Shown here: piece after piece, positions 7,017-15,212 of the stretch
Layout of the letters: the number at the start of each line of letters is the position of its first letter
Position numbering within the stretch: position 1 is the stretch's first letter
IMG/VR virus record: IMGVR_UViG_3300007276_005193
Coordinates: 1 to 28,772 of that record
Origin: a virus
Length of the DNA: 28,772 nucleotides
Reading direction: 5' to 3' (one strand)
Translations under genes and position numbers: made by a program
Notes under the pieces: model-generated
The model's input: the letters and a program-made list of their open reading frames with translations, nothing else
What the model was told of the DNA's origin: nothing
Databases searched by the model: none

Positions 7017-7967
7017 TTAAAATGTTTTAACATTTTTATTTTTAAAAACATACTTTACTCCTCTTACGATGTTCTTACCTACATTATCATAAGGAGTTAG
7101 GGTTATGATTTCTGAACCACCTCCTGAAATGGTATCTGTTACTCCTGCTTGGTATCCAGCATTAAATAGTGCTTTCTGTTTTACGATTAGCTGTTGCCTA
7201 AAGGTTAATTTTAATTTTGAGAGTGATACGAAGTCAGTAAACTTATCTAGCCAATCATTACCTAATTCAAAGGAAGAGTAATAGAAAACAGGGTACTCTT
7301 TAAACTTTTCTATATGAGGGAACAGTAATGAATCGTACTCCCATTGTTTATTTAGTTTAGGGATACTACTAGCTAGTAATAAGCATCCGTACTCTTTACC
7401 GAAATGCTTACTTATAAAATCCTCGTACCATTCTTCTTCTTCTAGTGACAGGTATACCTTAGGACGTGAATCTATGTTAGATATTTCTCCGTCTGATAGA
7501 CCGAATGCTCTAAGCATTTGTTCAATTAAAGGTTCGTTGTCGTCTTCTAATGAAGAAAACAATCTATAATGGTCCGTAAAGCATTCACCTTGGAGTTCGC
7601 TTTTATTAAAACTACCTTCAATATTAGGGTTATTTCTTAAGATAATATCTCCTACCTCCCAGGGTTTTTTAATAAAGGAAGACCACTGGTTGTTTAGGAA
7701 AAATGGGTTAAAAATATCCTGTATTAACTCTGGGGAGGGGATATATACTTTAGCGTTAGGATATACCTTTTTAATACATTCAGGTAATCTACTAATAATT
7801 CCCCAATCTCCGAGAGAGTGAGAGGTAGAGCAGAAGGGAAAGATAAATTCCTGATCTCTAGGTATACTTGAAAAGGAGCTTAATTCATCCGTCTTGAGGT
7901 TTCCGATCCTATTAGTTTCAATTCCTTTATCGTAGAGTTTGTCGTCTTTAATAATCCATTGTCGCAT
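7017..7967 (-). CDS. Probable GT-B glycosyltransferase (GT9-like), uncertain
   Basis: This 316-residue soluble protein has the pattern GDWGIISRLPECIKKVYPNA near residues 53-72. It recalls the opening of ADP-heptose:LPS heptosyltransferases (GD...LP...K..YP.A). The C-terminal half contains alternating strands and helices (CLLLASSIPKLNKQWEYDSL; SGGGSEIITLTPYDN), as expected for a GT-B donor domain. No family signature is complete, so the assignment depends partly on context: it sits between the acetyltransferase (1-nt TAATG overlap) and a GT2 enzyme. It could instead be a sugar-binding or modifying protein of the same pathway. Confidence 0.5.
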   Translation of the reverse strand: MRQWIIKDDKLYDKGIETNRIGNLKTDELSSFSSIPRDQEFIFPFCSTSHSLGDWGIISRLPECIKKVYPNAKVYIPSPELIQDIFNPFFLNNQWSSFIKKPWEVGDIILRNNPNIEGSFNKSELQGECFTDHYRLFSSLEDDNEPLIEQMLRAFGLSDGEISNIDSRPKVYLSLEEEEWYEDFISKHFGKEYGCLLLASSIPKLNKQWEYDSLLFPHIEKFKEYPVFYYSSFELGNDWLDKFTDFVSLSKLKLTFRQQLIVKQKALFNAGYQAGVTDTISGGGSEIITLTPYDNVGKNIVRGVKYVFKNKNVKTF

Positions 7968-8443
7968 TATACATCTTTATACATTAGTACTTGATCTACC
8001 ATTTCAGTTTTGGTTTTTAAGGCATTAGGGATAATTCCTATACTACTGAATCCTAGTTTAGTATATAAATTATAAGCTCTGAAGTTTGAAACTCTGACTT
8101 TTAGATACAATCTGCGTATGTTGTAGGTTAGCTTGAAATGTTCCATAGCTTTTTGATATCCTTGAAAAGCATAACCATACCCCCTAAAGTTTGGGTGGAT
8201 ATCCGCACCTATGTACATAGTACTATTAGCTTCATCGTAGTCGGATACTCTAATATACCCTGCCATTTTATCGTGTACTTCGATAACAAGCCATTTTGGA
8301 GATGTTTTTTTAAACCATTCTGCGGTCTCTTCTAAGGTGTATGATATAGGCGTATCGAGGAAGTCTAGACAGTAGTCTCTAATTTCCTTAAGCATTGGTA
8401 AATCATACTTTTTTAGTTCTCTTAATTTTAATTTTTCAGTCAT
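7967..8443 (-). CDS. GNAT-family N-acetyltransferase
   Basis: This 158-residue protein has the standard GNAT order. A first strand and helix (LKLRELKKYDLPMLKEIRD) is followed by the central strands KWLVIEVHDKMAGYIRV and MYIGADIHPNFR. The pyrophosphate-binding loop is RGYGYA (residues 87-92), and the C-terminal LYLKVRVSNFRAYNLYTKLG holds the NxxAxxLYxKxGF signature. It resembles the RimJ/RimL and PseH types. It would transfer an acetyl group from acetyl-CoA to an amine. The gene follows the DegT aminotransferase by 14 nt and overlaps the next gene by 1 nt, so the amino group of an amino sugar is the most likely substrate (inference). Confidence 0.85.
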   Translation of the reverse strand: MTEKLKLRELKKYDLPMLKEIRDYCLDFLDTPISYTLEETAEWFKKTSPKWLVIEVHDKMAGYIRVSDYDEANSTMYIGADIHPNFRGYGYAFQGYQKAMEHFKLTYNIRRLYLKVRVSNFRAYNLYTKLGFSSIGIIPNALKTKTEMVDQVLMYKDV

Positions 8444-8457
8444 ATGTTTATATATCG

Positions 8458-9639
8458 CTACCAGCCTTTTTTAATACAATCAACAATATATTCTCTATCT
8501 TCCTGTGTTACCCAGTACCCTACAGGAATACTTACCATAGTCTTAACAGCCTTATCTACACCCGGTAGAGTACTTTTATACGGTACTGTACAGGTATGGT
8601 TGTCGTTACGCTCATGTACTCTTGATGTTGCTATTCCTTTTTCGTTCATGTACTTTACAAATTCATCTCTATTTTCGACGTGTAAAGTATACAGCCAGTA
8701 AGCAGATTCTCCTCCTTCTACTTGAGGTATTAACGTTACTCCTGGTGTGTCTCTTAATTGATCATTATAGTAGTTTCCGTTTGCTTTATTTGCTCCGATT
8801 ACTTTATCAAAATCTCTTAGGTTTGCTCTTCCTACTGCAGCTGATACATCGTTCATGTGAAACTTAAATCCTACTTCTGGAATATCGATTTCACATCTAA
8901 AGTCTTCTCTAGGCCCTTCTCTATCTATTCCATACCATCTCAGTAATTTTGCATCTCTAGTAAATGAATTAAATGGAGAGGATATAAAGCCTCCATCTAT
9001 TGACGTAAGGTGTTTAATTGCTTGTAAGCTGAATGTTGATATGTTACCTGTGAATCCTACTGGCGTTCCTTTATACATTGACCCTAAAGCATGAGCGCAG
9101 TCTTCAATTACGAGTATCTTCCTACCGTATTTTTCTTCTGCTCGAGTTACAATACGCTTTAACTTATCTAGATCTATAGGATTACCTCCCCAGTGTACTA
9201 CTGTTATTATTCTAGTGTGTTGGTTTATTGTACTTTCTAGGGCATCCAAGCACATATTCAAATTTAATGGGTCTACATCTACCCACTTTAAGTTAAGTCC
9301 GTTTAGTATAATAGGCCAATTTGTTGCAGTACATGTCAATGCAGTGGTTAATACTTCATCGGTCGGTAGTAACTTACTCCACTCTATTTCCGCATATCCT
9401 GCTGTAAACTCCTCTCTTAGGCTTCTGTCCTTCTTTAAGTAGTGGTATATTAAATGTTCAGCGGAGGTAGCAGAGTTGGTTAATACAACGTTACTACTGT
9501 TAAATCTTGTATTAAGTTCTTTCTCAAACTCTTTTACCTGTGGACCTTCTCCTATAAATCCGCTTCTTAGTACGTCTGCTGCTGCTTCTGGAGCTTCGCT
9601 GTTCATATAAACTTTAAATAGTGGTATGTTCTTATTCAT
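8458..9639 (-). CDS. DegT/DnrJ/EryC1/StrS sugar aminotransferase
   Basis: This 393-residue protein is a full-length PLP-dependent fold type I enzyme. The PLP-binding lysine is Lys209 in FSLQAIKHLTSIDGG. Asp180 in VIEDCAHALG would pair with the pyridine nitrogen, and HWGGNP at about 149-154 is the usual active-site loop. SNVVLTNSATSAEHL near residues 49-63 binds the phosphate. Enzymes of this family convert a nucleotide-linked ketosugar into an amino sugar, using glutamate as donor. The GNAT gene next to it would acylate the product. No sugar 4,6-dehydratase is seen in the window, so the ketosugar must come from the host or from elsewhere in the phage. Confidence 0.92.
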   Translation of the reverse strand: MNKNIPLFKVYMNSEAPEAAADVLRSGFIGEGPQVKEFEKELNTRFNSSNVVLTNSATSAEHLIYHYLKKDRSLREEFTAGYAEIEWSKLLPTDEVLTTALTCTATNWPIILNGLNLKWVDVDPLNLNMCLDALESTINQHTRIITVVHWGGNPIDLDKLKRIVTRAEEKYGRKILVIEDCAHALGSMYKGTPVGFTGNISTFSLQAIKHLTSIDGGFISSPFNSFTRDAKLLRWYGIDREGPREDFRCEIDIPEVGFKFHMNDVSAAVGRANLRDFDKVIGANKANGNYYNDQLRDTPGVTLIPQVEGGESAYWLYTLHVENRDEFVKYMNEKGIATSRVHERNDNHTCTVPYKSTLPGVDKAVKTMVSIPVGYWVTQEDREYIVDCIKKGW

Positions 9640-9653
9640 ATCTTTAATTTAAT

Positions 9654-9872
9654 TTACAACCTTTCTTTAAATATTTCAATACAATCTACATTTTTATCGT
9701 TTACCATAATTAATGTACCGTCTTCTTGGTACAGCTTTGTAAACTGGCCTTGAGATATTTGAGAGGAAATTATATTTGAAAAAGTTCTTTTATTTCCTCC
9801 GCTAAAGTGTATAATTTGAGTTATAGTATCTCCTACCTTATTAACACTGCTTTTTAAATTTACCCTACTCAT
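9654..9872 (-). CDS. Small hypothetical protein, 72 aa
   Basis: The protein is soluble and probably beta-rich, with GDTITQIIHFSGGNKRTFSN in the first half and MVNDKNVDCIEIF at the end. A strand-turn-strand pattern of this kind occurs in small beta-barrel phage proteins of unknown role. Its ATG overlaps the TGA of the upstream glycosyltransferase (ATGA), and the DegT gene follows after 14 nt, so it is embedded in the glycan operon. No catalytic residues are recognised. Confidence 0.6.
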   Translation of the reverse strand: MSRVNLKSSVNKVGDTITQIIHFSGGNKRTFSNIISSQISQGQFTKLYQEDGTLIMVNDKNVDCIEIFKERL

Positions 9873-10492
9873 AATGTATCGTAGTATTTATTCTGCTTCT
9901 CTTGTCTTTTAATCTCTTTTGGATGATATAGTGCTAGTTCCTCCATAGCAGGTAGTGCAGAAAATCTTTGATGACCTTGAAGGACTTCGTGTACTTTATT
10001 CTTCCAAGATATCTCAGGTTTATTCTTCCATATCCTCATCTGGTAGTCAGGCCAGTTTACCCAACCTTTTTCGTTTACATTCCATTTCCATCTATCTATA
10101 TGTTCTTCAGTTAGTCCTTCTACGGTATTCACTCTAGGTACATAGTAGACTTGGTTGTCTGTATTCTCTGTAATAATTTGGTGTATGTTCTCGATAAGGA
10201 TATCGCTAGGGTACTCGTCGGCATCTATCTGAAAGATATAATCTCCAGAGCACATACCAGTTAAGTAGTTTTTCCAGTTAGCAAAGTGATTATCGAATGA
10301 TTTACTTTCTAACTTAATACAGTCTTCTGCCTCCAAGTCTCTTAGGTACCCCCATACGTTTGCAGTTCCATTCTTTTCATCAAAGAGTACCACCACTTCA
10401 TCTTCTTCTCTCATGTTTAGCATAAGAGTAGATATTAGTCTCTGTACCTCTTCGTACTCGTTACAAACCGTTATTGCGTAGCTTATTATCAT
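9869..10492 (-). CDS. GT2-family glycosyltransferase, short form
   Basis: At 207 residues this is a compact GT-A enzyme. MIISYAITVCNEYEEV is the first nucleotide-binding strand, and QIDADEY (residues 88-94) carries the DxD metal ligand pair Asp90/Asp92. NWPDYQMRIW (about 146-155), then VHEVLQG (167-173) and YHPKE near the end match the WaaE/KdtX-like group of family 2, which includes lipopolysaccharide-core glucosyltransferases. It begins 4 nt past the -7 box of a strong promoter, so its message is probably leaderless. It is the first gene of the unit that continues through the aminotransferase and acetyltransferase to 5610. Confidence 0.87.
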   Translation of the reverse strand: MIISYAITVCNEYEEVQRLISTLMLNMREEDEVVVLFDEKNGTANVWGYLRDLEAEDCIKLESKSFDNHFANWKNYLTGMCSGDYIFQIDADEYPSDILIENIHQIITENTDNQVYYVPRVNTVEGLTEEHIDRWKWNVNEKGWVNWPDYQMRIWKNKPEISWKNKVHEVLQGHQRFSALPAMEELALYHPKEIKRQEKQNKYYDTL

Positions 10493-10494
10493 AC

Positions 10495-10527
10495 TCTAAA
10501 TATACGAAATTTATTATTGATTTACAA
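10495..10527 (-). promoter_or_regulatory. Bacteroidetes-type promoter of the glycan operon, probably leaderless
   Basis: TTG (10527-10525, in GTTGTAAAT), N20, then TATATTTA (10504-10497) on the minus strand, with four bases (GAGT) before the ATG at 10492. The -33 element lies inside the last codons of the 150-residue upstream gene. It should drive the six-gene glycan unit. Confidence 0.75.
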
Positions 10528-10966
10528 CTTCAAACATACCTATATATTCTGCTGCTGTCATAAAGTCTTTCTGTTCGAAATGATTTACATTCTTCATATC
10601 CATCTTATAAGTTTGATTATCAGCTACTTTTTTATCACCTTCACCTAAGGGTATTGCTTTTACCGCTGCCCATCTCCAATTATTCTTAGCTGTTCCGTCT
10701 ACAAATACCATACCTTTTTCGGGAAGTGTAATGGTAGATGGTAGCCAGTTATGTTTATCTGTATCTTCGAATATTAAGTCTTTGTAGAGTTCTGGAGATG
10801 TCTCTATTGCTTGCCTGATTATTTCGCTGTCTTTTGTCATTAACGTACTCGTTGTAAATCCACATCCCCAACACAGCCATGTTGTAATATCGGCACTTAC
10901 TTTTTGTTCATAGCAAGCGTTGCCTTGGCATCTTTTACATTCTGTTAGTTTATCTGTATTTTCCAT
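10514..10966 (-). CDS. Zinc-ribbon phage protein, 150 aa
   Basis: The N-terminus carries a treble-clef or ribbon site, CKRCQGNAC followed about 20 residues later by CWGC. The C-terminal half has the segment NNWRWAAVKAIPLGEG, then YKMDMKNVNHFEQKDFMTAA with EYIGMF. I recall this combination from small uncharacterised proteins of T4-like marine phages. The function is not known. It starts directly after the stop of the 432-residue glycosyltransferase (TAAATG, no gap) and is therefore translated with it. The promoter of the next unit is built into its 3' end. Confidence 0.7.
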   Translation of the reverse strand: MENTDKLTECKRCQGNACYEQKVSADITTWLCWGCGFTTSTLMTKDSEIIRQAIETSPELYKDLIFEDTDKHNWLPSTITLPEKGMVFVDGTAKNNWRWAAVKAIPLGEGDKKVADNQTYKMDMKNVNHFEQKDFMTAAEYIGMFEVVNQ

Positions 10967-12265
10967 TTATATCTTTTTTAGTTTAGGTAGTTGTAATTTT
11001 GGTAGTTGTAGTTCTACTTGTTTAGGTACTGTAGGTATTGTGGCTAATATGTTTTTTAATGTCTCTGTCATAGCTTCGTAACTAAAATTAGTCCTACTCT
11101 TATGTCCTTGTTTCTTAGCTTTAACTGCCCATTGTTTATAGTGTTTATATACATCTTTATATGCTTGCCCTACGTCTATAGAGTCGGGGGTAAACCATTG
11201 ACTTTCTTTTAGTATCATATTAGGAACTACTGCAGAGTCGTGTACGTTTCTTAAGTCTCCTTTAACATACCGTACTAAATCTTTATCTAAGAAATCTGTT
11301 TGTCCTGACCAAGATGAAGCTATGATAGGCTTGTTGACTAGACTAAATTCTAAAAAAGGTCTTCCAAATCCTTCTCCTTTAGTTAGAGATATAAATGCTT
11401 TAATTTTCGGGTGATTGTATAGTAAGTTCATTTCAGAGTCAGGAATCTCTCCATGTACTAAGTATATGTTAGGAAGCTTACCCCTAACTGTCTTTCGTAC
11501 TTCATCAATTTTATCTAACATCTTCTCCCTATCCATGATAGAGGTTCCAGTAATGTGAGATTTAACTACTAATGCAGGTGCATCTTTCTTATTTTTAAAT
11601 GTCTCTAAAAAAGATTTTATAGTAAATCCTAGATTTTTTCTATCCTCTCCTATATCCCCTTGCATCCAATGCCCTGTCGTAAAGAAACAGAATGCTTCAG
11701 GTATACTACTTAGTGTCTGTTCTAGGTTCGTTGAGTTACCGGAACCTTTTACAGGAAAGTACTTAGTTATGTCTGCTCCTTCAAATAGCACTTCTATTTT
11801 TGTAGTTAGTTGTATCTTCTCTCTTACATGACCTGTCTTATTATCCTTAACATCAAAATTACTTCTGAGGAATGTCTCCTTACTGTGTTCGGATGATACT
11901 AAGAGTAGGTCAACATTATTTGCTCCTTTCACCCAGCTAGGATCACATAAGGTTGTTTCCATACCTGCAGTAACTCCTATATTGTATTTACCTACTTTTT
12001 TAAATTCGTTAGGTACACTAATTTGTATACATATATCAGGCTGTTGGGATACTTGTGGTACTATTTTACCCATAAGATCTAACATACCGTGCTCCTTTAG
12101 GTATCCCCATCTAGTACTTCCCCAGCGTTGTGCTAGTAATTGTATATCCCAATCTGGTTTTGCATCTATAACTGCTCTAATAAAATCTCTACTTCGTGCT
12201 CCATAACCGGAATAAGTATCAACGGGTGCGCTTATAAGTACTGTTGTCTTGTTTTCCATATTCAT
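10967..12265 (-). CDS. GT4-type glycosyltransferase (GT-B fold)
   Basis: This 432-residue protein has the two-domain GT-B layout. SAPVDTYSGYGARSRDFI (residues 12-29) is the N-terminal glycine-rich loop, and GEDRKNLGFTIKSF (206-219) is the basic donor-phosphate site. The E-x7-E motif lies at Glu298 to Glu306 in TKGEGFGRPFLEF. Retaining GT4 enzymes transfer sugars from nucleotide donors with this glutamate pair. The C-terminus ends in a short QLPKL repeat. The first codons offer two ATGs (12265 and 12259). It follows the 481-residue GT by 2 nt, so the two are made together. Confidence 0.9.
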   Translation of the reverse strand: MNMENKTTVLISAPVDTYSGYGARSRDFIRAVIDAKPDWDIQLLAQRWGSTRWGYLKEHGMLDLMGKIVPQVSQQPDICIQISVPNEFKKVGKYNIGVTAGMETTLCDPSWVKGANNVDLLLVSSEHSKETFLRSNFDVKDNKTGHVREKIQLTTKIEVLFEGADITKYFPVKGSGNSTNLEQTLSSIPEAFCFFTTGHWMQGDIGEDRKNLGFTIKSFLETFKNKKDAPALVVKSHITGTSIMDREKMLDKIDEVRKTVRGKLPNIYLVHGEIPDSEMNLLYNHPKIKAFISLTKGEGFGRPFLEFSLVNKPIIASSWSGQTDFLDKDLVRYVKGDLRNVHDSAVVPNMILKESQWFTPDSIDVGQAYKDVYKHYKQWAVKAKKQGHKSRTNFSYEAMTETLKNILATIPTVPKQVELQLPKLQLPKLKKI

Positions 12266-12267
12266 TT

Positions 12268-13713
12268 TTAATATCCTGTTAATTTATGTGATACATACTC
12301 TACTGGTCTCTCCTCTACTTTATGGAAGTCAAAAGCAGATCTTGGTGTAAATTTCTCAAAACCTTCATCTAAAGTTTCTATAATATTTTGTGACATCTTC
12401 CTTGCTGTCATTCTAGATTCGTCTCCTACTACCCAATTATGTCCTTTCATTCCGTTCTCGTCTCTTTGTTCTGGGGACATGTTGAATACTTTTACTAAAG
12501 CGTTGGCAGCGTCTTCTGGGTTACATCTATCGTCAAATATGTACGGTGTAGGTACAGACCCTACTAGAGAGATACTAGAAGGGAATACTGGTACTGCCCA
12601 GTCTCCACACTCTTTAACTGTACCTCTATGGTTCGAAGGAAACTCAGCATCAAAGTCTATCCATTTGCCATCTTTCTCGAATCTACACTGATCTTGCATA
12701 CCTCCTGTTGTATTAGGTATAATCATAGTACCTGTACTTAGTGATTCAGTTAACGATAGTCCCCAACCTTCATTAGATGATAGTAATATAGATACATCTG
12801 CTATGTTATAAAGTAGGTTCATATGATCTGCTGGTAGCTTATTACTTGAGAAAAGTACTTTGATATACTCAGGATCACATATTGCATCTTTTACTGCCCT
12901 TAGGTTTGTTCCGTTATTATCAACCGGGTCTGTATGAAGTATGAAAGCACATTTCTTTGCCTTCTCTTTACCTATTTTATCGCAGAAGAGTTTGTATGCA
13001 AGAATCGTATCTGGTATGCTTTTTCGTCTAATATTCCTAGAGTTAAAAAATACTACAAATTCAATATCCTCTGATTTAAGCATCTCTTTTTTAAACTTTT
13101 GCAGTTCGTTAAATTGCTTATGATCTTTCTTGATAGGGAAGAACGTATCTTCGTTTATCCCATGAGGTACGTATTTGATCAACTTATCTTTAGCGTCTTC
13201 TCCTAGCACTAGTTCGTTTATATTCTTAGTCTGTTTTGATATTGCCATTAATACATCTACAGAGTTATAATACGGTTTGTTGTATAGAGGTGCAGGATAA
13301 TCGTCCCATATGTTCAGCCAGAAGATAGGCATTTTTGCTCTTACCTCTCTCTCCATTTCAAACAGCCAAGTCCAATATCTAGGGTCGGTGAATATGAAGA
13401 TAGCGTCTGGGTTTTCTAACTGTATTAGTTGTCTAATTTTGTGAGGAGTACCGTAACCGGTAGAGGGTATTAGTTTAACTGATGAATCTGTTAGTCCGGT
13501 TTGTTGGTTAACTTGCTCTGAGAGGTACATTAGCTTTCCTTCGTCAGGATGCTTTAGTGCTGCTCCTAAATTAACCCAGTTAAAATGTTGAGCAGTTCCT
13601 ATAACTATTTCCTTAGCCATAGTCGCTATACCGCTATGCATACGTATGTCATCGCATAGGAGGAGTATTTTTTTTCGATCTTTCTGTTCTACGTAACGAA
13701 ACTTTTCTTTCAT
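12268..13713 (-). CDS. GT4-type glycosyltransferase (GT-B fold)
   Basis: This 481-residue GT-B enzyme begins with KKILLLCDDIRMHSGIATMA (residues 14-33), the acceptor-domain glycine loop. FNSRNIRRKSIPDTILAY (223-240) is the Arg/Lys donor-phosphate region. The E-x7-E pair is Glu315 and Glu323 in NEGWGLSLTES, followed by GTMIIPNTTGG. All the family's key residues are in place. It is preceded by a small ribbon-helix-helix gene and followed 2 nt later by a second GT4 gene, which points to sequential sugar addition. Acceptor unknown. Confidence 0.9.
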   Translation of the reverse strand: MKEKFRYVEQKDRKKILLLCDDIRMHSGIATMAKEIVIGTAQHFNWVNLGAALKHPDEGKLMYLSEQVNQQTGLTDSSVKLIPSTGYGTPHKIRQLIQLENPDAIFIFTDPRYWTWLFEMEREVRAKMPIFWLNIWDDYPAPLYNKPYYNSVDVLMAISKQTKNINELVLGEDAKDKLIKYVPHGINEDTFFPIKKDHKQFNELQKFKKEMLKSEDIEFVVFFNSRNIRRKSIPDTILAYKLFCDKIGKEKAKKCAFILHTDPVDNNGTNLRAVKDAICDPEYIKVLFSSNKLPADHMNLLYNIADVSILLSSNEGWGLSLTESLSTGTMIIPNTTGGMQDQCRFEKDGKWIDFDAEFPSNHRGTVKECGDWAVPVFPSSISLVGSVPTPYIFDDRCNPEDAANALVKVFNMSPEQRDENGMKGHNWVVGDESRMTARKMSQNIIETLDEGFEKFTPRSAFDFHKVEERPVEYVSHKLTGY

Positions 13714-13722
13714 GTAATAACC

Positions 13723-13902
13723 TTATTTTATTAATTGTTTTTGAATCTTACTTTTAAATTCCTTATCGTTAAGATAAAGGAAAATAGCACGAGAAGCAAG
13801 CTTTTGAAAGGAAAACTTATCTCTCAAACATTCCATTTGGAAGTCTTCGTACATTTCTGGGTCTATTCTAACGGATGTTAGCTTTTTATCTGCATTTCTC
13901 AT
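13723..13902 (-). CDS. Ribbon-helix-helix DNA-binding protein, 59 aa
   Basis: ATG 13902 opens a 59-codon frame ending in TAA at 13723, between the nuclease and glycosyltransferase genes. The sequence KLTSVRIDPEMYEDFQ forms the DNA-binding strand and first helix of the Arc/CopG fold, and KFSFQKLASRAIFLYLND forms the second helix. The length and layout fit a dimeric ribbon-helix-helix regulator. It lies directly upstream of the glycosyltransferase genes (9 nt), so it may control them, but no operator is identified. Its codons (CTT, TCT, CGT, CTT) differ from the CTA- and AGA-rich use around it. Confidence 0.75.
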   Translation of the reverse strand: MRNADKKLTSVRIDPEMYEDFQMECLRDKFSFQKLASRAIFLYLNDKEFKSKIQKQLIK

Positions 13903-13958
13903 AACTTTTTACTTTGTTAATAGGTATATATCTATATATTTATAAATAGTCCTTTTTT

Positions 13959-14897
13959 CTAAAATATAGCGTCTGGGCATAACCTTAATTCTTTAATCGG
14001 GCAGAACCTACAAGCGTTTTTAGAAGGGTTAGTTGGGTATTCTTTCTCTAAGTAGTTACCATCCATTCCTACAGCTTGGCTAACGAAGTTTTCCATTAAT
14101 CCTACTGCCTCTTTCATCTTTCGAGGTCCGTCTGTTGGTCTAAACTCTTGCACTCTTTTTTGCATTGCTGCAAATTCAGCATCCTTAGGTATTCGTCTTT
14201 TAACTATAAAGTATTCTACTTTTATTTTATCTAACGGAATATTAAATTGCTTTGAGAAAAACTCTTTGTATAGCAGTAGCTGCGCTTTTTTCTTATCATC
14301 TGCCTTAGCCCATTTATTCCATCCTTTTGTAGATGTTTTAATATCTACGATTGTCCATTCGTCTACTCTCTCATCATAGAATACTAAATCTATAAAGCCT
14401 TTGAACATCACTCCTGGCCGTAACTCCTGGTATAGTAACGTCTCTATGCCTGCTAAATATACTCCCTTAGTAGTAAAGTACGCTCTTCTTTTTTTCTTAA
14501 GGAATTCAAAAATATGTTTTCCATCTAGCCAGAACATTTGTAGCTCTTCTAATGTCGATAAATGCTCACCATCGTTCTGTTTCTTACTAGATTGGTATTC
14601 TTTTATCATATTTTCGTATAATAAGGAATCTACATCCATCTCGTCAGCATCTTTAACCTTACCGTGGTAGAGGACTTCTAACCAGCTTTGCATTGTTTCG
14701 TGGAAGGCGGAGCCAAATACTGTATGTATACTAGGTGTGTAAGGAGCTAATCCTTTTATGTACCTATCTGCCCACTGCTTTTGACAAGTGGCGAAAATCG
14801 ATAGCTGTGAATATGATATGTGTTTATTCTTTGCTCTATCTTCTTGGATGCTACTGTTCCAAACCTCTTTTACTATCTTCGGTGTTTTCTTCGGCAT
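13959..14897 (-). CDS. PD-(D/E)XK exonuclease with Cas4/AddB-like Fe-S cluster
   Basis: In this 312-residue protein, YSQLSIFATCQKQW (residues 29-42) supplies the first cluster cysteine, Cys38. GSAFHETM (62-69) gives His66, GFIDLV (167-172) gives Asp170, and VDIKTST (184-190) gives Asp185-x-Lys187. QLLLYKEFF (206-214) is the QxxxY motif. NACRFCPIKELRLC (294-307) gives Cys296, Cys299 and Cys307. This is the full set for a RecB-family nuclease with a 4Fe-4S cluster, which acts on single-stranded DNA ends. In phages it is linked to replication and recombination. No CRISPR genes are nearby. The start overlaps the DUF3310 gene by 47 nt. Confidence 0.92.
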   Translation of the reverse strand: MPKKTPKIVKEVWNSSIQEDRAKNKHISYSQLSIFATCQKQWADRYIKGLAPYTPSIHTVFGSAFHETMQSWLEVLYHGKVKDADEMDVDSLLYENMIKEYQSSKKQNDGEHLSTLEELQMFWLDGKHIFEFLKKKRRAYFTTKGVYLAGIETLLYQELRPGVMFKGFIDLVFYDERVDEWTIVDIKTSTKGWNKWAKADDKKKAQLLLYKEFFSKQFNIPLDKIKVEYFIVKRRIPKDAEFAAMQKRVQEFRPTDGPRKMKEAVGLMENFVSQAVGMDGNYLEKEYPTNPSKNACRFCPIKELRLCPDAIF

Positions 14898-15201
14898 AAC
14901 TTTTTTGATTTTTTATCTCTCTTTTTAAGTACCATAGAGCTTTTTCTAACTCTTGTACTATACTGTCTTTTTTCCCCGCTCTTGAGATATACTTAACTGT
15001 GTTCCCTAAATTAAAACCTAGTTCCCATGCTTCTATAACTTTTATTGCTTCATATGGATTATCTTTTCCTCCATAATGTGCAGGATGTGTAACATACTCG
15101 TATGGATTATATTTTGGCATATTATCAATAAGGTGTGGAGGATTGCTTGCTTTAGCGCCACAGCACTGTTCGTAAGGTAGTGTACAGTTACATGCTTTCA
15201 T
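14851..15201 (-). CDS. DUF3310 family protein with Cys-rich N-terminus
   Basis: Residues about 42-98 match the DUF3310 (SaV-like) domain of phages: HPAHYGGKDNPYEAIKVIEA, then LGNTVKYISRAGKKD, then ELEKALWYLKREI. The domain has been linked to nucleotide metabolism but its reaction is not established. Ahead of it lies an added N-terminal segment with five cysteines (MKACNCTLPYEQCCG), possibly a metal site. An internal ATG (MPKYNPYEY) could produce the domain without that segment. The gene overlaps the next one, the Fe-S nuclease, by 47 nt. Confidence 0.85.
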   Translation of the reverse strand: MKACNCTLPYEQCCGAKASNPPHLIDNMPKYNPYEYVTHPAHYGGKDNPYEAIKVIEAWELGFNLGNTVKYISRAGKKDSIVQELEKALWYLKREIKNQKSYAEENTEDSKRGLEQ

Positions 15202-15212
15202 AAGTATTTATA

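Noticed and set aside
13959-14897. Cas4 of a CRISPR system
   Set aside because: There is no Cas1, Cas2 or repeat array; the protein fits the stand-alone phage RecB-like Fe-S nuclease group.
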